Part shown: positions 1 through 11,488 of the stretch, one piece after another
Numbering within the stretch: position 1 is the first letter of the stretch
Layout: the number at the start of each line of letters is the position of its first letter
Origin: Chamaecrista fasciculata
Taxonomy: Eukaryota; Streptophyta; Magnoliopsida; Fabales; Fabaceae
Length of the DNA: 64,000 nucleotides
Direction: 5' to 3'
Assembly (NCBI GenBank): GCA_003254925.1
Contig: QANZ01017532.1
Coordinates: 4,177 to 68,176 of the forward strand
The notes under the pieces: generated by a model
The model's input: the letters and a program-made list of their open reading frames with translations, nothing else
Told to the model about the DNA's origin: nothing
The model's database searches: none
Program-made: the position numbers and the translations under genes

Positions 1-385
1 AATTAGGGTTTTGAGAGAAGAATAGGCAAGAAGGAGTTCTTGTGGGGGGATTCTTCTAAGCGCCACCTCTATCACTGATTCAAGAAGAGTTCTTGGAATC
101 AGGGGTCTGTAGATTGGTCCCAGAATTCTTTTGGAGAAAAGAATTGGAGGCTAGCACCTCGGTGATCAAAGAAACTGTTCGTGTGGATTACTGGCAGAGG
201 GAGAACTCTGGGAGTGGATTCCGTGGAACTCGCCCCGTTCAACCGATTGATTCGAAACTCTGAGGTATAACACTAACCAAAAGTTTTAAATTCTACTAGC
301 GGATCCGTTCGGGAATCATAGGACCTAGGCGTTTATTTTTATTTTATTTTGCTTCCGCTGCCTTAGGCGCCTAGGATTCCCAACA
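1..385 (+). mobile_element. 3' end of an LTR (same family as the solo LTR at 14710)
   Basis: The segment matches, with substitutions and small indels, the last ~400 bases of the solo LTR at 14710-16806. Shared blocks are aagaaggagttcttgtgggg near the start, ttttaaattctactagcgga near 280 and the terminal ttcccaaca. It runs off the left edge of the window. No tRNA-complementary primer site follows position 385, so it is either a 3' LTR or a solo LTR. It is a fossil fragment with no coding capacity here. Confidence 0.75.
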
Positions 386-1300
386 TAATATTGGGCCTCA
401 TTTATCCCATTCTTTCAAAATCCATCATATTCTCCTAATTGAGCCACATTACAACCTTGAAAAGATTTATCTTATCAAGTGAACACTAGCATAAATTTGG
501 TGAAAATAGGAAAGAAGAAAAACAAAGGTGAAGTGGGGAAGGGTTTAATATCTTTGAGCCTATTTACCTTTTCTTTTCAAAAAGCCTTTATCGCTTTAAG
601 CCATGTTACAAGCTCAAAAGTCCTTATTAAGGTATGATAAGCTTTAATTCCAAACAAGGGCAAAATATTCATGAAAGGGGTATCCAATAGCCATGACTCC
701 TAAATGTCCATTTAAAAAAAAATGGGGTATTCCCTTTTGCACCATTTCCATTAAGTCCAGGGTAATCTCTTGTTCCTCCAATTACCACCCCGAAACAAAC
801 ACCTCTTCACCTTAACATTCAATAATTCGCAAGAGCTCATAATTCATATTCTTAGTAGTACATAATTTTTGTTTGAATCGCAATGATCGTTTGTGAAGTT
901 TCTTCCATCATCATCAAAAGGCAAAAAAAAATCTTAGAAATTTATTTAGATTTTTCCTACTAACACATGCATTCATCATGCGCATTCAATCAAAAGGTTG
1001 TCGTTCAACAATCAATGTTCAAAAAAAAAAAGAAAGAGAAAAGAAAAGAAAGAGAGAGCTTTACCATCTTGGGATTCATCTAGTCTTTTCTACCCCTAGT
1101 TTTGGTTGTTATTTGAAGACCACTCAGTTTCAATTTAGCATGATGAAAGGTCAATCCTTAATCCACAATAAACCTCAATATTTGGGGCAAGGATTGTGTA
1201 ACTCAAGCATTCGTAACCCAATTCTGGGTAAATTCGCCAAAAATTCAAATCTTTCAAACAATTTGTTGCAATCAAACGCCTAAATCAAGGGAATCTCATA
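386..1300. other. Non-genic stretch, probably internal remains of the LTR element to its right
   Basis: AT-rich sequence with purine runs around 1020-1055 and no convincing coding sequence; the short open frame at 978-1283 is lysine-rich low complexity. From its position before the minisatellite and the LTR at 2419, I infer it is eroded internal sequence of that retroelement. Confidence 0.35.
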
Positions 1301-1384
1301 GTTTCACATGTTGCATCTTCATGTCCTAAGCTGGGGCATTTTCTCTTGTGACACATGGTCATGTGTCATCTCACCACTTCAAGC

Positions 1385-2240
1385 CTCACACTGCGAGCAC
1401 CACAAAGCCTCATTCTGTGAGCACCTCAAACTCTCGTTCTGCAAGCACCTCAAAGCCTCGTTCAACGAGCACCCCCCAAAGCCTCATTCTGTGAGCACAC
1501 TAAAGCCTCATTTTGTTAGTACCCCAAAGCCTCGTTCTACGAGCACCCTAAAGCCTCATTCTGTGAGTACCTTAAAGCCTCATTCTACGAGTACGCTCTT
1601 CAAGCCTCATTTTGTGAGCACCCGTTAAAGCATCGTTTAGCGAGCACCCCCTTTTAAGTCTCATTTTGTGACTACCCTTTCAAGCCTCATTCTACGAGAA
1701 CCCCTTCAAGCCTCCCTTTGTGAGCACCTTAAAGCCTCATTTTGTGAGCACCCTGAAGCCTCGTTTTGCGAACACCTTCAAAGTCTTGCTTGACGAGCAC
1801 TCCAGAACCTCGAAGGCGAGCATTTCAAAACTCAACCTTTGGTTGGCACCTTCAAAGTCTTGTTTTACGAGTACTCTCAAAACTTCGAAAATGAGCATTT
1901 CAAAGTCCAGCCTTCAGTTGACACCCTCAAAGTCTTGCTTGACGAGCACTCCTAGAACCTCAAAAGCAATCATTTCAAAGCCTTGCCTTCGGTTGGCAAC
2001 TTCAAAATGTTATTTCACGAGAACCCCCAGAACCTCTAAAATGAGCATTTCAAAGTTCAACCTTCGATTGGAACCTTCAAAGCCTTGTTTTACAAGCACC
2101 CCCAGAACCTCGAAAATGAGCATTTCAAAATTCACCCTTCGGTTGACACCTTCAAATCTTGTTTTACGAGTACCATTAGAATCACAAAAATGTGCATTTC
2201 AAAGCTCAGCCTTCGGTTGGCACCTTCAAAGTCTACCAAT
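1385..2240 (+). repeat. Degenerate minisatellite array in the 3' region of a Tat/Ogre-like element
   Basis: From ~1385 to ~1830 a unit of about 20-25 bases resembling aaagcctcattctgtgagca recurs many times. From ~1800 to ~2240 it changes into a longer unit of roughly 65 bases (tcaaagtcttg, tacgagcactc, agaacctcgaaaatgagcat, ttcggttggcacc). Parts stay open on the plus strand (1308-1628 and 1720-2397) and would give Lys-Pro-His-Ser-Val-Ser-Thr-like peptide repeats, but I take this as a by-product of a repeat without stop codons. Tandem arrays in the untranslated 3' region just before the LTR are known for Tat/Ogre elements, and the array sits exactly there. Confidence 0.7.
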
Positions 2241-3028
2241 CGGTAGCATTACTCAACCCAGTCAGCTTTCTCAAGTTTCGCATTGCTTTCCTACGAAGCA
2301 TGCCTTTGCCTTTTCACCCGAACCAAATGCGTGTACTTTTTCTTCACTTGTCCTTAAGCTAGAAACTTTTGAATTAATTCTTAGTTTATTCTCTTAAGAA
2401 ACAATTGAAGATGGGCAACAGTAAATACCCCATTTGGTCCGGGTCACTTTTGTAATTTTTGAAATTTTTTTTAAAAAATAATAAAAATGATAATAAAAAA
2501 TAAATAAAATATAAGAAAAAAAAAAGAAAGTAAGAGAGAAAGGAAATAGGTTGCAATTAAAAAGTTTTTCTTGTTAAAAAAAAAGAAGATATTTATAAAA
2601 TAGTAAATTCACATAATAAAGCATTAAAAAAACAAAAAAAAAAGTGTATTCTCTCTCTCACACACGACACTTAACTCACACACTCACAAAAACATTAAAG
2701 CCCACTTTCCTTATCCACTCATGTTCACACTTCACACTACACCCATATTATATAATTAAATAATATAAATAAAAAAAAAAACAACAAAACAAAAGAGGCA
2801 ATACAGATAGCCTCCTGCGTGATTTTACTTTTTCTCATTCCCATTCCATTAAAATAAACCCTAGCCGCTAAGATCATGTGGAGAGAGAGAAGGACCAAAT
2901 TGAAGCCATCAATGCCATTTTTCCTCAACCAAGTCACGTTCCTATAGATCTTCTTCTCATTCACGCCATACCTCTTTGGTCTTTGTTTCTTCTTCTTTCA
3001 ATGACGTCAAGATGACGATTCTTTAGGC

Positions 3029-3036
3029 TATAAAAA
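3029..3036 (+). promoter_or_regulatory. TATA box of the LTR promoter
   Basis: tataaaaa lies ~610 bases into the LTR, shortly after a cAMP-response-like tgacgtca (3002-3009), and is followed by a purine-rich leader. This is the expected U3/R arrangement of a plant LTR. Confidence 0.5.
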
Positions 3037-3612
3037 TGGAGGGTTCAACTTTGTGGAGGAGGAGGAAGAAAATGAAAAAAATTAGAGGCTCGCGGAAAGC
3101 TTTTTAGTTTTTCGGCGAACTCTTCAGTTCTCCGGTCGACTCTTTGAATTTTTCGACGAGTTCCTCAAGTGTTTCGGCAGATTAGAGGCTTTACAATAAT
3201 GGTTCTCTAACTTGTGTTTTTCGGTTTAGTCCTTTGTGTATTTGTGATTTTTCTTTATTTTTTTTACATTTTAATTACTCTATGTGGGTTTAAGGTTCAG
3301 GGACTGAAATGTAGAGATTTTAAAGTTCTCTATTTGTTTTTGACGTTTTGTTCCTGAGGTTAGGGACAAAAAAAGGGGAGGATTTGTGAAAACAAAAATC
3401 CAAGGACCCATTTGCGATTATTTCTAATCCCATTTTTACATAAGTTGCACAGCATCCCCTTAATCTTTCTTTAAAATTGCATTTTAATCCTTCTGGAAAA
3501 GGAGAAAGGACCTAAACATACCAAGAGAAACTTTATTGGGGCTGTGAAATATAATTTTCACATTTCCCTTTCTCCGCTCTCCTATCCGTGCCCATCACTG
3601 TGTTTTCCCTTA

Positions 3613-3961
3613 GAGTCCGTTTGGTATGTGATTGGGTATGTAAAGGAAAGGGTTTTACAATGGAAAGATGGTGAGGGAAAGGAAAAGTAGTTGAGGAAAT
3701 GTAAAGTAGGTAAAGATTGAAAGTGTTTGGTATAAAAAGGGAGGGGAGGGAAAGTAAAATAGATATGGAAAGAAAATGACAAAAATGCCCTTCCCACAAA
3801 CACTACTAGACCACCAGCCGCCGCCGCCCGCCGCNAATGTAAAGCCCTTTACATTGTAATCCACTTTACATAACTCAAATAACCATACCAAACATATGAA
3901 AGTTTTGGAATCCGTGTCCTTTTACAATGTACAACACATTGCATAGCTACCAAACGGAGCC
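3613..3961. mobile_element. Tourist/PIF-Harbinger-like MITE inserted in the LTR
   Basis: A 349-bp element with terminal inverted repeats gagtccgtttggta (left) and taccaaacggagcc (right). It is flanked by a 3-bp target duplication tta (3610-3612 and 3962-3964). TTA/TAA duplication with a gtccgtttgg end is typical of Tourist-like elements. It has no coding capacity. A GC-rich ccgccgccgcccgccgc stretch ends in an undetermined base (N) at 3835. Confidence 0.8.
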
Positions 3962-4779
3962 TTAGTTTTAGCTCTTCATCTTTTGGTACTTTATATATAT
4001 ATATATATATTATTAATGGTTGCTTCCTTTTCCATTTTGTTTCCTTCTTTTTCCTTCTCTTTCTTTTCTCTCTCACAATTTTCTTTAAATTCCTTTTATT
4101 TATATACTCTTCTCTCTTTAATGTATTATCCCATGTTCTCCATAAACAAAATAGAAACATACAAAACAACAAAAATCCAAAAAATCAAATATAAAAATGA
4201 TTTGAGAAAAATTATATTTTGATCTGAATTTATCATGACTAAGATTACGTATCACAAATGAACCAACCTGATTTTGGTTATGAACAATTAAGACCATTAT
4301 CTTCTTTTTCTCAAATACAAAAAAATATTTTAACCAAATTCCGAACTACGTGAACTTAGATCCCTAACTGGGTATATAAGCCTTAGGCTTTGCCTGAGTT
4401 AAGTCCAATCCTGTAAATATTTGTGTTTATTTCTTTTATTTTATTTTATTTTAATTTTGTCTTATTCATATTTAGTGCGACTGTGTTTTATTTTGTTTAT
4501 TTAATTTTCAAGATGATTAATCTTAAGGCCATTTAATTTTGTATAATTATTTTTGGGTAACCGTCTATTTGGATGAGTGTCATGGGGTGCCTAACACCTT
4601 CCCCATGGCTCAAATGATTCCTGAATCCATCTTTGGTCCGAGACCAATTTTTGCCTTATCCATCATTTTTCAAAATCATTTTCATAAAAATAGTTTTCCA
4701 AATTTTTCTTAAAAATTAGGTGGCGAGTCCTTTTCCAATTCATGAACGACATTTTCCTCCGAGATGTCAGACGCGACAG

Positions 4780-5165
4780 GTCCCAAACCTACTTTCGATA
4801 TGCGATTTGACCTTATCTACTAATGATCTTAGCTGGACAGGGAAAGAACTCTTCAAGAGTTAGTAAATAGTTTTGAACTCATTGCATTCGGACTTGAAAC
4901 GAGAAAGATTGACCGATTTCACTTGTTTGACCATGAAACAAGTTACCTACTTTTGAGACTCGATTTGACCTCGTTTGTTGATGATCCTAAATTAAAGTAT
5001 TCGTCAAAAGAAACTCATAGCTTTGTATTCATTGCATTTGAGTTTAAAATGAGAGATATATGACCACATTCAACATTTTTTGGACCAATTTGAAACATCG
5101 TCAGAACATATAGGACCTATTTGAAATCTACCACATACATAAAGGACCAATTTAGGAATTTGGCC
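4780..5165. mobile_element. Foldback element of the ggtcaaaacc family, left end lost
   Basis: The interior parallels the complete member at 62821-63336: shared blocks gatttgacct, tttgaactcat, gcattcggacttgaaa/gcatttggacttgaaa and a final ggaccaattt..ggcc. Its left end abuts the LTR end with no intact inverted repeat, so it is truncated or fused there. Confidence 0.5.
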
Positions 5166-5231
5166 AATTTCTATGCATTGCATTTGCAAAATTGGTATCT
5201 TATATATATATATATATACATAATTTGCAAT

Positions 5232-5270
5232 ATTCTTTTGTTCTATCCGGAACTGATAGAACAAAAGAAT
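5232..5270. repeat. Perfect 16-bp hairpin
   Basis: attcttttgttctatc, a 7-base loop, then the exact reverse complement gatagaacaaaagaat. No T tract or gene context suggests a terminator; most likely a small foldback remnant. Confidence 0.8.
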
Positions 5271-5276
5271 ATACAT

Positions 5277-5425
5277 AAGTCACTTAATTAGTCATTTTGA
5301 AACCTTGGGTATATATTCTTTTGGCCAATGAAGAAACTTAAGTCACTTAATTAGTCATTTTGAAACCTTGGGTATATATTCTTTTGGCCAATGAAGAAAC
5401 TTAAGTCACTTAATTAGTCATTTTG
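5277..5425. repeat. 63-bp tandem repeat, ~2.4 copies, with an inverted partial copy
   Basis: Cacttaattagtcatttt recurs at 5281, 5344 and 5407, a 63-base period. The unit also carries tatatattcttttggccaa. An inverted copy of the edge, aaaatgactaattaagtgac, lies near 5506-5525, so the block can fold back on itself. Confidence 0.8.
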
Positions 5426-5643
5426 CTTAATTAGTCACAATATTCTTTGGTATCTTAGGAATTGGTCAAAACAATTACAAGGTTTTTATACATTTTCTTT
5501 TTAAGCAAAATGACTAATTAAGTGACTTAAGTTTCTTCATTGTGACTTGTGAAAGAACACATTATGAAGCACACACTTTGACATAGGATGTGTAAATCTG
5601 TACATTCAATTCATTTTCTGTAGTGTTGGATATATTATGATAT

Positions 5644-7766
5644 GAGTAAATTAGCATTTTGGTCTCTGAATTTTACAGGCAATGACAGATAGGTCCCTGA
5701 TGGTGCCAAATTACAACCCGGTCCTTGAAATTTGCAAGATAGACAGTTAGGTCCCTCCATCAGATTGGGGTTACAAAAAAGCTGTCGTGGCACTAACCGA
5801 CGCTGATGTGTCCCGTTATTTGCTGACGTGGCCATTATCTGCCATGCCAGCATCCGTTATTCTGAAAAAAGAATAGGTGTCGCGTTAGTAAATAAGGGCC
5901 ACATCAGCTTTTCCAATAAAAAAAATTTCGCTGTGCAAATAAGTCCTGCATTTTGGCCATTGGACAAATAGGTCCCTCAGCCAACCCATTTGAACCCCAC
6001 ACCATTTGAACCTAACCCACATTCCCACAAACCCAAACCGATGCACCCACACACTCAACCCACACACCCCCAAACCAAATCCGACGAACCCTAGCCACAA
6101 GACGCTCGAACCCAACCCCCAACCACACAGACCCAAATGCTTGAACCCTCTAGCCACCGTGTTGCACCCAAACACTCAAACCTAACACACAACCCTACAA
6201 ACCCAAACCCTAACGAACCCAAACCCCAACAAACTCAAGCCTCACGAACCCAACCTAAACCCTAACGAACCCAAAACCCTAATTGGACCCACAACCCAAA
6301 ATCGTGAGAATTGCCGCGATAGTTCGTGTTCTGTGTTTGATTGATTGAAGAAAGTTGACATCACCAAAGAAATCAAAGCATCATCGTCATCTCCTTCTTC
6401 CTTGTCTTCCATTGCTTGAAGGATAATGGAAATTTGACACTTTTGGTCCCTGGAAGCCCTAATTTCTGTGTTTTCTTTTAGTTTTCTTTGTATGATTTGT
6501 AATGTAATTGTTGTTGGATTGAGCAATTTTCAGGGACTAATGTTGTGTATAGAGAGATTCAGGAATTTGAGGGGAACAAATTTAGTGTATGTATAGTTGT
6601 GTATGTATTGTTTGATTGACTCTATGTAATAAAAGATTGAGGAATTGGGGGGGGAGGGGGGGGGGTGGGGCAATTTTGTGTATGTATAATGTGGGGAATT
6701 TGAGAATGTATGAGGGACCGGATTGTACAATGGTGTAACATTGAAGGATGAGAGGGAGTATGAGGGACCCAAATTGTATTAAATTAATATGAGGGACCAC
6801 ATTTGAGCGACCACCATGTGGTTGGGACTAGATTGTAAATGTTAAAGTAATCAATGTGGTTGTTGAAATGATATTTTACAATGACTTTGTTAGATATTTT
6901 ACAATGGTTGTTGAATTTCAATTGAGTTTGTTATATATTTTACAATGTTTGTTGAAAAGATCTTTAGCATTGAATTTTTTATATATTGAATTGAGAAGAT
7001 TTAAGGTGATAAAGTAATGAAATAATGTTGTAAATATTGAAGTTGTGAAGTAATGAATCGGTGGTTGTTGAAAAGATTTTTGGCATTGAATTGTAAAGTA
7101 TTGAAGTTGTAAAGTATAATTTTTGGGGTTGAGTTCGTTATACCATGACATGTTATATATTGAATTGAATTTTGTTATTGTTGATTTGAATTTCAATTTG
7201 AATTGGTGGTCGTTGAAAATATTTTTAACATTGAATTGTAAAGTATGATTTTTGGCATTGAGTTTGTTATACCATGACATGTTATATATTGAATTGAATT
7301 AGACTTGGTGGTTGTTGAAAATTTTTAAGTGGTTGTTGAGTTGAGTTGAATTTGAATTTGACATGTTAAAGTTTGGGTGTGTGTGGGTTAGGGTTCGAAT
7401 GGGTGTGGTTCAAATGGCTGAGGGACCTATTTGTCCAATGGCCAAAACATACGTTTTGGCCAGGGACTTATTTGTACAACGACTTTTTTTTATTAGAAAA
7501 GCTTATGTGGCATTTATTTACTGACGTGTTAGCTATTTTTTTTCGAATAACGGATGCTGACAAGGTAGATAACGGACACGTCAGCAAATAACGAAACATA
7601 TCAGTGTTCGTTAGTGCCACGTCAGCTTTTTTGTAACCCCAATCTGACAGAGGGATCTAACTGTCTAACGTTTGCAAATTTCAGGGACTGATTTGTAATT
7701 CCGCACCATTCAGGGACCTATCTGTCACTGCCTGTAAAATTTAGGGACCTGAATGTTAGTTTACTC
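5644..7766. mobile_element. MULE-like element with ~340-bp terminal inverted repeats
   Basis: Ends gagtaaattagcattttggt and (right, reverse complement) gagtaaactaacattcaggt start long inverted repeats reaching to about 5990 and 7400. Shared inner blocks include gtaaccccaatctga, gtgccacgtcagc and cctatttgtccaatggcc. A 10-bp target duplication attatgatat flanks it (5634-5643 and 7767-7776). The 1.4-kb interior has a degenerate aaaccctaacgaaccc-rich patch, a G run near 6645-6680 and a ttgttgaaaagattttt-type repeated tract. No transposase is seen, so it is non-autonomous. The short minus-strand open frame at 6242-6526 could be captured sequence, but I do not recognise it. Confidence 0.8.
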
Positions 7767-7892
7767 ATTATGATATTATCTAATCATTTTCAACCGAGTT
7801 GTATTTCTTGTTATCTCATGGTCATGGATTATACCTTTGTCTTTCTTGTCAATTGCCTTAGCATTTTGAGTCTTAGAAATTTTTTATTTTTT

Positions 7893-7894
<2 letters not shown>

Positions 7895-7945
<51 letters not shown>
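7895..7945. repeat. (CT)n microsatellite
   Basis: About 25 uninterrupted ct units between two foldback elements. The rest of 7777-8008 shows no other feature. Confidence 0.95.
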
Positions 7946-7949
<4 letters not shown>

Positions 7950-8008
7950 TTATTCTACCTTGAGTGACATATTGTTTATCTTTCTCTTGTAGTTAGTCTT
8001 TAAGATTT

Positions 8009-8592
8009 GGGTAAATTCCATATAAGGTCCCTGTTGTTTGGAGTATTTTGAGATCGGGTCTCTGTCGTTTGAAAAGTTGCAATTTAGAGACTGAGGTTTG
8101 CTTTGTTAGCAGAAAAGGATCCTTTGTCCAAAATTGAACAGAAATTTGGGCTAAAATACAATTTTAAGACCCTAATTATTAATTTTCTATGCATTTGACT
8201 CGTTATTTCTATGAGGAAGGGACTTTGATGCAAAAATAGAAACTTTTTGGAGACTTTGACTCTGGCTATTGAAAAAATAGCTGATTTGACAGAATTTGAG
8301 GGATCCTTTTGCAATTATATTCAACATTTTTTCAATAGCTAGAGTCAAAGTTCTCGAGAATTTTCTGTTTTTGCATCAAAATTCCTCCTTCATAGAAACA
8401 AGGAGTCAATTGCACAGAAAATTAATAGTTAGGGTCTTAAATTGTATTTTAGCCCAAATTTTCGTTAAATTTTGGACGGAAGGCCTTTTCTTTTAACAAT
8501 GCAAACCTTAGTCCCTAAATTGTAACTTTTCAAACCATAGGGACCCGTCTTGAAATTCCCCAAACCACAAAGATCTTATGTGTAATTTACCC
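8009..8592. mobile_element. Foldback MITE, gggtaaatt family (A)
   Basis: Starts gggtaaattccatataaggt and ends with atgtgtaatttaccc. The arms mirror each other through ggtccctgt, gcaatttagagactgaggtt, aggatcctt and gactttgactctggctattg. It is a near-complete palindrome without coding sequence. Sister copies lie at 10793, 41141 and 62208. Confidence 0.7.
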
Positions 8593-8789
8593 TTGAAATT
8601 TCTATGTGCTTGATACACATTGGTTCATTCCCTACTCCTTCCTCTTCCCACTCTTTAACACCCCAGATCTAATAATAAGAATAACATCCTCTTCTAATTA
8701 ATCACTGAAAAATAGTCTAGTGAGGCAGTCACCGATTTATAAGAAACTTCATATTTTCATGGCCTTACTATAACTAAAACAGCAAAAAG

Positions 8790-9160
8790 CATATTTTTAG
8801 TCTCAAACTTTACATCAATTTTCAACTCTATTCCCAAAGTTTGTTATTAATAGTCAATTTTGTCCTAAAAATTTCATGTTTTGGTCCATTTTTTACTTTG
8901 TCCCTAACTTAATCCAATGAATTAATAGCAAATTCTATATGATTTTCAATATGAGTTAGTATTTTTTTTCTCAACAATTTTACATTATATGTTATAATAA
9001 TAAGCCACATGGAGTTTACTATTAATTCATTAGAGGAAATTAGTGCAAAAAAATAAAATTGATCAAAATGTGAACTTCTGAAGACAAAATTAATAGTAAA
9101 CAAAATTTAGAGATGAAATTGAAAAATGATGTAGAGCTTGAGAAGCAAAAAATGGTACTC
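8790..9160. mobile_element. Foldback MITE, tagtctcaaactttacatca family (D)
   Basis: The left arm (caaactttacatcaattttcaac, gtcaattttgtcc) is mirrored by the right arm (gacaaaatta, gaaattgaaaaatgatgtag). The centre holds atgagttag and tccaatgaattaatag on one side with its complement on the other. Other members: 9359-9650, 11489-11825, 38470-38850. Confidence 0.6.
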
Positions 9161-9358
9161 TTGTTTATGCAAAATACAATAACTTTTTTGTTTAGTTTTA
9201 AGAATTAAATTGATTGTTGAAGTAGGATCGTGTTGCTCGAATTTCACATTTGTGTTTGTCCCATAAGTTTGTTGCTAATAAATATTAATTATATATTCAA
9301 CTTTTGTTAGGGAGGTCTTGAGAAGCAAAGTGTAAGCGGGGTTTTGTAGTTGGAATTG

Positions 9359-9650
9359 ACAAAAGCATCTATTTGATATTCAAACTATATTAATTTTCAA
9401 TTTAGTTTATAAAGTTTGTTTATTATCAATTTTATCACTATTGTTTCACATTTTAGTTTATTTTATGCTTTGCATTAACTTCATTCAATGAATTAACAAC
9501 AAACTTCATGTAATTTATGACATATAATGTAAAATTATTGGAAAAAAAATTCATAATTCTAGATCGAAAATCACGATAAACAAGCTTTGGGAATAAAATT
9601 GAAAACTAATATAAAGTTTGGGGACCAAAAAAAGTACTTTTGCCTTTTTT
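9359..9650. mobile_element. Second D-family foldback MITE
   Basis: Ttcaaactatattaattttc on the left pairs with gaaaactaatataaagtttg on the right, around a centre with ttcattcaatgaattaacaa. It is non-coding and more diverged than the neighbour at 8790. Confidence 0.55.
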
Positions 9651-9720
9651 ATTCTTATGGTTATCTAAAAAGTAAATAGCAATAGTTATGTGTTAACACA
9701 TAAGCAGCTTGTTAAATTTT

Positions 9721-10112
9721 GAGAAAATCTATTGTTTGATCCCTAAATTTACACCAAGTCAATTAATCAGTTCTTGAATAATCGAAATATATGATTTGGT
9801 CCCTAAAAAATTTCAATTATCAACTATTTTGTTCCTAGTGACGACTTGGCCCTGAATTTGAACTAATTTTATACTTTCTAGACTTGAAATTTGTACTAAA
9901 TTAATACTATTTAGTTTCTAAATTTGAACTAATTTTATACTTTTTGGTCTCTAAACTCGTACCAAATTTATACTATTTGGTCCCTGAATTTGACCAAGGG
10001 ACCAAATCGTTGATAGTTGCAATAATTCAAGGATTGAGTAGTATATTTTGATTATTCAGGGACTGATTTATTGACTCGATCTAAATTGAAAGATCAAATA
10101 ATAAATTTTCTC
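9721..10112. mobile_element. Foldback MITE, gagaaaatctatt family (H)
   Basis: Begins gagaaaatctattgtttgat and ends atcaaataataaattttctc. Between them atttggtccctaaa-like modules are mirrored about the centre. The same family, itself carrying two insertions, is at 39629-40510. Confidence 0.65.
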
Positions 10113-10245
10113 TTAAAACTTTTAGTAAACACAACATAAATCACTGCAAACGTGTCATCCCTGAAGAAATCTTCTCTCTTTCAAAACCCCATTATTAAAT
10201 TAGTGACTTACAATCCCTCCATTATTCATTATTCAAAGGGCTTCA

Positions 10246-10590
10246 CTTTGCACCTAGGAAGCACCGATATTGATACGTACATGGACATGCAACACGATAT
10301 AGATACACACCAATACATTAAATTTTTAAAATTATATAACACGACACGACATATATTTATATATATAAAAATTAAATGTACAATTTTTTAATGAAAAATT
10401 TAAAATTTATAATATCTATTTATGATATATGTCATATGTATCATTATTTTTTATTGTTTGTCAATTGTCATGTTAAAATTACAAAAAATTAATTTTGTAT
10501 TTTGAAATTTATAAATATGTGTCTTATGGGTATTGTATAGGTATCAGACACACACCGATGTTTGACACAATGATACGCATGTGATGCTTA
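10246..10590. mobile_element. Degenerate hAT-like MITE
   Basis: Cctaggaagcac at the left and gatgcttacaataatag at the right recall the ends of the clean hAT-like MITE at 39679-40024 (ctaagaagcatggac). The interior shares tttttaaaattat and acacgacacgac. No target duplication is legible. Confidence 0.4.
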
Positions 10591-10792
10591 CAATAATAGA
10601 CTTTTTGCTGTATATTGTCATATGGTGAATAGCTAAGGTCTTTGTTACTTTGCAAGCTCTTTGTCAAAACCAAGGACCGGAGACAAATTGCTTGGCATGT
10701 TAATGCCCTTCTTGTCTGTCGATTCGGAGTTACACATGATTTTCATGTTATTACTTATTAGCCCCTGTTGTAATGAATTATGGTTTTTTCGA

Positions 10793-11255
10793 GGGTAAAT
10801 TACACTTGGTATCATGAGGTATTGACCATTTTCACTTTAGTATCATCTTCTTTCAAAAGTAATATTTTGATATTATGTTTTTTCGCCTTTAGCACTTTAG
10901 TACCCAATTTTTTTTTAGTTTTTTACGTAAAAAAGCATGTGAAGATCACATGCATGGTGGAAAACATGATATTCACCCTCTTAAACTCAGATCTCATGAT
11001 TCAAGCTCAAAAAAACACGAAATCCTCTACCTTCAAATGCATCCTGAATCGTGTTTTTTGGAGAATAAATCGTGAAATCTGAGTTTAGGAGGATAGAATT
11101 TATGTTTTTCACCATACATGTGACTTGCATGTACTTTTTTCCGTAAAAAAGTAACGAAAAGAAAAAGTTTTGGGTATCAAAGTGCCAACGTTGAATAGAA
11201 TAGAGTACCAAAATGTCACTTTTGAAAGAACAGGATACCAAAGTGTAATTTACCC
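10793..11255. mobile_element. Foldback MITE, gggtaaatt family (A)
   Basis: Gggtaaattacacttggtat at the left, taccaaagtgtaatttaccc at the right. The arms pair across cactttagtatcatcttctt versus its complement. The left end closely matches that at 25629, beside the GRF-type pseudogene. Confidence 0.75.
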
Positions 11256-11488
11256 TTTTTTTAATAATACTAATAACATCAAGAATCAAGAATCAATTTA
11301 CATCTAGCCGTAGCTAAAATGGGTAGCATTTGGTTATACAAAATTTCTTTGTGTGTGTGTTTGCATGTCTAAATTGCTTTTGAGAAGGTCTAATTGCATA
11401 GGCACCAAAGATTTTTTTTTTCTTGTTCTTCCTGATCTAAGTGCTTAAGTTTTTAGATGAAAGATGTGTGAGATGTATAAGTATGTAA

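Larger units (their letters stand above)
2419..4779 (+). mobile_element. LTR of a Tat/Ogre-like Ty3/Gypsy element (fossil)
   Basis: A short purine tract ending atggg (to ~2416) precedes gtaaataccccatttggtcc, the usual start of this LTR type. A TATA-like promoter lies at 3029. The far end carries the conserved blocks ggggtgcctaacaccttccc (~4585), aggtggcgagtcc (~4720) and a terminal gcgaca. With the minisatellite upstream, this reads as 3' region plus 3' LTR. A MITE sits inside it (3613-3961). Boundaries are good to about ten bases. No gag or pol is present in the window, so the element is broken. Confidence 0.6.

Noticed and set aside
1385-1830. Regular ~24-bp repeats that might suggest a CRISPR-like array
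   Set aside because: Units are adjacent and degenerate with no unique spacers, and the context is a plant LTR element.
1308-2397. Two open frames of 106 and 225 residues with Lys-Pro-His-Ser repeats
   Set aside because: They follow the minisatellite period exactly; a repeat unit without stops gives long frames by chance. No start context, splice signals or known domain.
5980-6300. Interstitial telomere-like aaccctaa motifs
   Set aside because: Only a few degenerate motifs among aacccaaac variants; no tandem ccctaaa run. It is interior sequence of the MULE-like element.
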